Of a stretch of DNA of 64,000 bases, positions 59,002-64,000 are shown piece by piece. Position numbers and translations under genes: made by a program. The stretch's first letter is position 1. Every line of letters starts with the position of its first letter. The DNA comes from Massilia aquatica (lineage in GTDB: Bacteria; Pseudomonadota; Gammaproteobacteria; Burkholderiales; Burkholderiaceae_D), in contig NZ_VVIW01000002.1 in the NCBI RefSeq assembly GCF_011682045.1, forward strand, positions 496,001-560,000. The letters run 5' to 3'. A model generated the notes under the pieces. It was not told the DNA's origin. It saw only the letters and a program-made list of their open reading frames with translations, and searched no databases.

Positions 59002-60560
59002 GGTTTCCAGGTCACGTTGATGACGAAGCGGGGCCTGGCCGATGCGGCGTCGCCGCTGTCGGTCTTGCCGCTTAACTTGACGTTCTGGCGCACGTCCACC
59101 GGCGCTTCGACGATGTGCACCGCCACGCCGGGGTTGCGGGCCATGTCCAGTGCGAACTGGTTCACGCTGTCGAGGATGGCGCGGTAATCCGACGGCCCGA
59201 ACGCGACTTCGCCGTCGATGCGCAGCACCTGCACCGGCGCGCCTGGCAGCCCGACCACGCTGGCGGGAATCGGCTCGATGGCGCCGTCGCTTTGTTTGAA
59301 CAGGCCGCCGTCTTGCCCCGGTTGCGCTACCAACGGCTGCTGCACCTGCCAGTCCAGCGCCAGCAGGCGGATCGCCGGCGCGCGTTCGAGCGAGCGGCTC
59401 ACCAGCGCCACCAGCGGCGCCGGAGCGGGCGCGGTGGCGGCGAGCAGGGCGTCGAGCTGCACCGCGGCCTTCATGTTGGCGCTGCGCGCAGGCGTCGGCG
59501 GCAGGCTGGCCATGATGGCGCGGTAGCGCGCATCGAGCTGCGCCGCCTCGGCGGACAGGCGCGTCGCCTCCTGGCCATCGCGCACGCCGCCCCAGGCGCT
59601 GCCGAGCAGCCACAGTGCGCCGGCAAAGGCAATCGCGCCGCTGGCGCAGTTGAGCGCCAGGCGCGCGCGCCAGAGTTGGTAAAAGCGGCCGGCCGCACCA
59701 GGCGGGTACTGGCTGTCCGGCGCGTCGCGCCCCAGGAGGCCCAGTAACAGCTGTTCGGCCGTGTCGACGTCGCCCGCCAGTTTCAGGCGCGCGCAGGCGC
59801 TGTCGATGTCGATGAAATGAAAGGCCAGTTCCGGGTCGTCCTCGCAGCGCTGTTCCAGCGCCGGCACGCGCTCCACGGGGGACAGCACCACCACGTGCAG
59901 CATCTCGCCGCGCCCCAGCAGGCGGGTGCTGGTGAGGAACTGCTGCATCTTGGCCGTCTCGGACGCGGTGGCTTCGACCACGTCGTCGTGCGCGGCCAGC
60001 ACGGTCAGGCGCGAAAACTTGAGGTAGGGGCCCTGGAAGTAGCTCTGGCGCAGGCCGCCGCCTTCTTCCGCGATCAGCAGCAGGTGGTCCTGGGCGATGC
60101 CCATGCGCCGCACCAGTTGCGCCGACAGGTGCGCCGCCGAATACAGCCCCGCCAGCGGAACCTGGTTCTGCTCCATCAGTGCCACCCACGGCTGCACCAT
60201 GGCGGCGTTGGTCAGGGCCGAGAACAGGACGTGGTCGTCGTGCCGGCCTTCGCTGTCGCGGTCCTGGATGTCGGCGTGGCGCAGCGGGGTGTCGCGGTAG
60301 GCGTGCGAGAGGCGCCGCTCGACCAGGTTGCGGCCCGCGCGTCCGCGCACGTGCGGCAGCAGGCAGCGTGCGAAGTCTTCTTCGACCAGGTCGGCCACCA
60401 GATAGGCGCGCGCGCCGGTCGCGCCATCGACAAAGCGCGCAAAGGCGTCCATGCCGTCACGGTCGGCGCAAAAGCAGGGCCCGGGCGTGAGCACGCCGGC
60501 GCGCCAGTCGAAGGCGCACAGCCGGTCGTTCGTCACATAGAATAATTGTTTAGGCAGCAC
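58998..60560 (-). CDS. GspL/PilM-PilN-like protein (MshI-like)
   Basis: 520 residues from GTG 60560, where GAGGA lies 5 nt upstream; the frame is open further but not protein-like. The N-terminal actin-like (PilM/GspL) half reads LFYVTNDRLCAFDW, LLLIAEEGGGLRQSYFQG. One TM helix is near 320-340, then a coiled coil and a PilN-like domain ending RPRFVINVTWKP. Such a fusion corresponds to GspL or MshI. Ends overlapping the next ATG. Confidence 0.72.
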   Translation of the reverse strand: MLPKQLFYVTNDRLCAFDWRAGVLTPGPCFCADRDGMDAFARFVDGATGARAYLVADLVEEDFARCLLPHVRGRAGRNLVERRLSHAYRDTPLRHADIQDRDSEGRHDDHVLFSALTNAAMVQPWVALMEQNQVPLAGLYSAAHLSAQLVRRMGIAQDHLLLIAEEGGGLRQSYFQGPYLKFSRLTVLAAHDDVVEATASETAKMQQFLTSTRLLGRGEMLHVVVLSPVERVPALEQRCEDDPELAFHFIDIDSACARLKLAGDVDTAEQLLLGLLGRDAPDSQYPPGAAGRFYQLWRARLALNCASGAIAFAGALWLLGSAWGGVRDGQEATRLSAEAAQLDARYRAIMASLPPTPARSANMKAAVQLDALLAATAPAPAPLVALVSRSLERAPAIRLLALDWQVQQPLVAQPGQDGGLFKQSDGAIEPIPASVVGLPGAPVQVLRIDGEVAFGPSDYRAILDSVNQFALDMARNPGVAVHIVEAPVDVRQNVKLSGKTDSGDAASARPRFVINVTWKP

Positions 60561-60568
60561 ACCCGTCC

Positions 60569-61774
60569 TCAGGTTTTCAACTGGCTCATGGTGTCGTAGA
60601 TCGGTCCCAGCACGGACAGCATGATCCATCCGAGCAGCAGGCCAAGCGTGACCGTCATGGCCGGTTCGATCAGCGACTGCACGCGCTCGATCATTTCCTT
60701 CACTTCGCGATTATAGAAGTAGCTGACGTTGCGCAGGGCGTTGTCGAGCGAGCCGGTGGACTCGCCCACGCGCAGCATGCGCAGCACCAGCGGCGGGAAG
60801 ATGCCGCTGTTCTGGAACGCCAGCGTGACGCTCTGGCCGTCCGATATCAACTGCGCGGCGCGCTGCAGGCCGGCCGCCACCACGCGGTTGGCGACAATGC
60901 CTTCGGACAGGCGGATGCATTCGAGGATGGTGATGCCGGAGCCGTACATCAGCCCGAAAAAGGTGGCGAAGCGCGCCAGGATGATCTTGTGCAGCACGGG
61001 GCCGATCAGCGGCAGGCGCAGTTTGAGGCCGTCGGCCAGCATGCGCGCGCCGTCGCTGCGGCGCAGCCAGGCGCGGGCGCCGAACCAGGCCAGCAGCGGC
61101 AGCGCCAGCAGCACGTACCAGTAATGGATGAAGACATTCGACACCGCGATCAGCGCCCTGGTGTGGAACGGCAGTTCGCCGCCCATGTTTTTAATGAAGG
61201 AGGTCAGCTGCGGCACCAGCACGATCATCAGGAAGAAGGTCACGGCCAGCACCACCACCGCGACCACGATCGGGTAGGTGATGATTTTCTTTGTCTGCGC
61301 GGCCAGTTCGTCCTGCCATTTCAGGCTTTCCGACAGGTTGCGGAATACTTCGGCCAGCTTGCCGCTCGATTCGCCCGCGGTAATCAGGCTGGTGAAGGTG
61401 TTGTCGAACACTTCGTCGTGGTGGCGCAGCGCTTGCGACAAGGTCAGGCCGCCTTCGATCGACTCGATCAGGTCGGTGACAATCTCGCGAAAGCGCGGGT
61501 GGTCGAGCGAGTCGCGCAGGTCGCCCAGGCCCTCTAAAATCGGCACGCCGGCGGCGGTCAGCTGCTCCATGTGGAAGCAGAAGTTGATCAGGTCGGTGCG
61601 CCGCACCACGCGCTTGCCAAAGGCGACCGCCTTCTGGCCCGCCACGCGGAAGTCGATCAGGTCGAGCTCCATGCGGCGCAGGCGCAGTTCCAGGTCGGCG
61701 CTGTTGGTCGCGTCCATGGCGCCGGGCACCAGCTGGCCGGCCAGGTCCATCGCGCGGTAGGCGTACAGCGGCAT
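60569..61774 (-). CDS. Type II secretion/pilus inner-membrane platform protein F (GspF/MshG-like)
   Basis: 401 residues. Two T2SSF repeats: FCFHMEQLTAAGVPILEGL... and FATFFGLMYGSGITILECI..., each followed by the ESxG turn (TAGESSGKLAEVF, RVGESTGSLDNAL). Three TM helices (about 170-190, 215-235, 375-395). It connects the ATPase to the growing fibre. Start overlaps the GspE stop by 1 nt. Confidence 0.92.
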   Translation of the reverse strand: MPLYAYRAMDLAGQLVPGAMDATNSADLELRLRRMELDLIDFRVAGQKAVAFGKRVVRRTDLINFCFHMEQLTAAGVPILEGLGDLRDSLDHPRFREIVTDLIESIEGGLTLSQALRHHDEVFDNTFTSLITAGESSGKLAEVFRNLSESLKWQDELAAQTKKIITYPIVVAVVVLAVTFFLMIVLVPQLTSFIKNMGGELPFHTRALIAVSNVFIHYWYVLLALPLLAWFGARAWLRRSDGARMLADGLKLRLPLIGPVLHKIILARFATFFGLMYGSGITILECIRLSEGIVANRVVAAGLQRAAQLISDGQSVTLAFQNSGIFPPLVLRMLRVGESTGSLDNALRNVSYFYNREVKEMIERVQSLIEPAMTVTLGLLLGWIMLSVLGPIYDTMSQLKT

Positions 61775-63477
61775 CAGGCCAGCCTGTCGGTCAGGTCGAC
61801 CACGCGCGCCACTTCGTCGAGCGAAGTGGTCCCCTCCAGCACGCGGCGCATGCCGTCGTCCACCAGCGAGCGGAAACCGGCGGCGCGCGCGCTGTCTTTC
61901 AGTTCGCGCAGCGAGGCGCGGCGGGCGATGGCTTCGTCGATGTCGGCGTTCACCTTGAGCAGTTCCATGATCGCCATGCGGCCCTTGTAGCCCTGGTGGC
62001 CGCAGGCTTCGCAGCCGGTGGCGTGGCAGATGGTGGCCGGCGGATCTTCCTCGCTCAGACCGAGCAGGCGCCGTTCGGTGGCGTCCGCGATCGACTGCGT
62101 CTTGCACGACTGGCACAGGCGCCGCACCAGGCGCTGGGCGATGATGCCGATGATGTTCCCGGCCATGATGTCGGGCAGGATGCCGATGTCGAGCAGGCGC
62201 GAGACCGAACCGATGGCCGAATTCGTGTGCAGGGTGGTGTACACCTGGTGCCCGGTCATGGCGGCCGAAAACGCCATCTCGGCGGTTTCCCTGTCGCGCA
62301 CTTCGCCGACCAGGATGATGTCCGGGTCCTGGCGCATCATCGAGCGGATGCCGTCGGCAAAGCCCATCTTGGCCGATTCGTTGATCGAGGTCTGGCGGAT
62401 CATGTTCATCGGGTACTCGACCGGGTCTTCCAGGGTCATGATGTTGACGCTCTCGGTGTTGATGTGGTTCAGGATCGAGTACAGGGTGGTGGTCTTGCCG
62501 CTGCCGGTCGGCCCGGTCACCAAAATCACGCCGTGCGGGCGCGCGATCATCAGTTTTAACAGATGCAGTTCGTCGTCGCCCAGTCCCAGGCCGTCCAGCG
62601 GCACCAGGCCCTTCTGGCGATCGAGCACGCGCAGCACGAAATTTTCGCCGTGCGTGGTCGGCTGGGCGGAGGCCCGAAAGTCGATCTGGCGGCCCGAGAA
62701 CTTGATCGAGATGCGCCCGTCCTGCGGCGCGCGCGATTCGGCGATGTTCATATTGCTCATCACCTTCAGGCGCACCGCCATCGCCGGCCAGTACGATTTG
62801 TGCAGGCTGCGGATCTGGCGCAGGATGCCGTCGATGCGGTAGCGGATGCGCAGGAAACTCTGCTCCGGCTCGAAGTGGATGTCGGAGGCGCCGTTCTGCA
62901 CCGCGTCGGCCAGCAGCGCGTCCATCAGGCGCACCATCGGCTGGCTGTATTCGTCGGTGGTGGCGGCCATGGCGGCGTAATTGACTTCGCCGGTTTCAAT
63001 CTCCAGCAGGATGCCGTCGATCGACAGTTCGAAGCCGTAGTACTGGTCGATGGCGCGCGCGATGTCCGATTCGTTGACCAGCATCGCTTCGATGGTGATG
63101 CCCTTGACCAGCATGGCGCTGATCTGGTCGAGCGCGACGATGTTGCTGGTGTCGGCCATGGCCAGGATCAGGTTGTCGGTATCGCGCTCGTACACGATCG
63201 GGAACACGCGGTAGCGCTTGGCCACGTCTTTCGGGATCAGTTTCAGGGCGATGGCGTCGACCACCAGGCTGGTGAGGTCGGCGCTTTGCTGGTTCAGGTT
63301 TTCGGACAGCGCTTCGCGCACCGTCGCTTCGGTCACGAAACCGAGCGTGATGAGCAGTTTACCGAGCGGCTCGCTCGAGCGTTTTTGCTCGATCAGGGCG
63401 ATGCGCAGCTGGTCTTCGCTGATGACCCCTTTCTGGATCAGCAGTTTACCGAGGGGGAATTTTGCGTGTTCCGTCAT
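61774..63477 (-). CDS. Pilus/type II secretion assembly ATPase (GspE/PilB/MshE-like)
   Basis: 567 residues from ATG 63477; ATG 63504 would run into the upstream gene. N-terminal GspE-N module (FPLGKLLIQKGVISEDQLR, followed by a second similar helix pair), then the ATPase: Walker A GPTGSGKTTTLYS, LEDPVEYPM, ILVGEVRDRETA, HTNSAIGSVSRLLD. A zinc tetra-cysteine site (CQSCKT ... CEACGHQGYKG) marks extension-type ATPases. It powers fibre assembly with the F protein. Confidence 0.94.
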   Translation of the reverse strand: MTEHAKFPLGKLLIQKGVISEDQLRIALIEQKRSSEPLGKLLITLGFVTEATVREALSENLNQQSADLTSLVVDAIALKLIPKDVAKRYRVFPIVYERDTDNLILAMADTSNIVALDQISAMLVKGITIEAMLVNESDIARAIDQYYGFELSIDGILLEIETGEVNYAAMAATTDEYSQPMVRLMDALLADAVQNGASDIHFEPEQSFLRIRYRIDGILRQIRSLHKSYWPAMAVRLKVMSNMNIAESRAPQDGRISIKFSGRQIDFRASAQPTTHGENFVLRVLDRQKGLVPLDGLGLGDDELHLLKLMIARPHGVILVTGPTGSGKTTTLYSILNHINTESVNIMTLEDPVEYPMNMIRQTSINESAKMGFADGIRSMMRQDPDIILVGEVRDRETAEMAFSAAMTGHQVYTTLHTNSAIGSVSRLLDIGILPDIMAGNIIGIIAQRLVRRLCQSCKTQSIADATERRLLGLSEEDPPATICHATGCEACGHQGYKGRMAIMELLKVNADIDEAIARRASLRELKDSARAAGFRSLVDDGMRRVLEGTTSLDEVARVVDLTDRLA

Positions 63478-63481
63478 GCGC

Positions 63482-64000
63482 TTATGGGTTGCCCACTGGA
63501 CCACCCAGTTCGCGTGCGCGCGTGGCGGCAGCGTCGCGGTCGAAATTGACGGCGCCGCGCGGCGCCAGTTCCAGCGCGCGCTGGTAGTACGTTAGCGCCA
63601 GCTTGCCCTGGTTCAGGCGGTCCAGGCCAATCGCGAGGTTGAAGGCGTAGTCGGCGTTGTTGGGATTGGCCGAATAGGCGCGGAAGTAGTGCTGCTGGGC
63701 TTCCGGCCAGCGGCCCTGGCGCGCGTACAGGTTGCCCAGGGCAAACAGCAGCGTGCCGGACTCGGGATTGCGCTCGACCATGCGGCGCAGGCGGCCTTCG
63801 GACTGGCCTGGGTCGCCCTGGCGCACGCTGGACAGGCCGGCCAGCGCGTCGTTGTCGTTCGGATCGAGCTCGAGCAGGCGCGCATACATGGCGACGGCCT
63901 GGTCGGCCTGGTTGTCGCGGGCGGCCAGCGCCGCCATGCCGAGCAGGGCGTCGCGGTTGTTCGGGTCTTGCCGCAGCACGCTCTGGTAGCTCTGGCGCGC
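63482..64000 (-). CDS. TPR protein of the pilus locus (MshN-like), truncated by the window edge
   Basis: At least 172 residues; the frame continues beyond base 64000, so the N-terminus is missing. Four to five TPR units are visible (DPNNRDALLGMAALAARD, ARLLELDPNDNDALAGLSSV, FALGNLYARQGRWPEAQQH, AFNLAIGLDRLNQGKLALTY). In MSHA-type loci the TPR protein MshN precedes the MshE ATPase, as here. Gap to the ATPase start is 4 nt. Confidence 0.8.
   Translation of the reverse strand, partial: ARQSYQSVLRQDPNNRDALLGMAALAARDNQADQAVAMYARLLELDPNDNDALAGLSSVRQGDPGQSEGRLRRMVERNPESGTLLFALGNLYARQGRWPEAQQHYFRAYSANPNNADYAFNLAIGLDRLNQGKLALTYYQRALELAPRGAVNFDRDAAATRARELGGPVGNP

Overview
The window looks like a chromosomal segment of a GC-rich betaproteobacterium of the Oxalobacteraceae (Massilia/Duganella/Janthinobacterium type). 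That placement is an inference from protein content (PEP-CTERM protein, MSHA-like pilus locus, galactonate pathway with an AraFGH-type importer) and from codon bias. There is one tRNA (Leu-UAA). I saw no rRNA, CRISPR array or intact insertion sequence.

Layout. 1-3.5 kb: a PQQ-dependent aldose dehydrogenase-like protein, a seven-bladed PLL-like lectin propeller and a PEP-CTERM protein. 3.6-12.8 kb: a complete oxidative (De Ley-Doudoroff) galactose regulon. It runs dgoD, lactonase, araF-araG-araH, a LysR regulator, then dgoK, dgoA and a sugar dehydrogenase. Sugar enters through the ABC importer, is oxidised by the SDR, opened by the lactonase, dehydrated by DgoD, phosphorylated by DgoK and cleaved by DgoA. 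Operator-like inverted repeats sharing one 11-bp core lie upstream of both operons. 12.9-21.9 kb: a hybrid histidine kinase, a broken histidine phosphatase, a lipid-kinase-like protein, a K+ channel-like protein, a MocR regulator and a cation/proton antiporter. 22-32 kb: a secreted HEFTH metallopeptidase, tRNA-Leu, a lone ParB-like protein, a penicillin/AHL acylase, an acetyltransferase, a LysR/ene-reductase pair and thymidine kinase.

32-37.4 kb: small conserved proteins, an ATP-grasp enzyme, a membrane HELAH peptidase and the Prc protease. 37.4-39.8 kb: an AT-richer accessory patch with an unknown 243-residue protein, two overlapping small ORFs and a VOC protein. 39.8-43.7 kb: an Rrf2 regulator and an operon of two acyl-CoA dehydrogenases and two MaoC hydratases. 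43.8-51.6 kb: a chemoreceptor, a truncated duplicate of it, and a two-gene operon coupling a large hybrid kinase (two REC plus Hpt) to a REC-GGDEF diguanylate cyclase. 51.7-54.5 kb: an acyl-CoA dehydrogenase/phosphotransferase operon that shares an operator-like palindrome with the 40 kb operon, bordered by dispersed GGGGTCAGA-type repeats.

54.5-64 kb: a histidine phosphatase, then a tightly packed minus-strand operon of at least ten genes for an MSHA-like pilus or type II secretion-like machine (TPR, GspE, GspF, GspL/PilM-PilN-like, PilO-like, PilP/MshK-like, two prepilins). It unusually includes an ABC-2-type permease and runs off the right edge. Bases 1-132 hold no gene I can identify. All family names come from motif recognition by eye, not from database searches.
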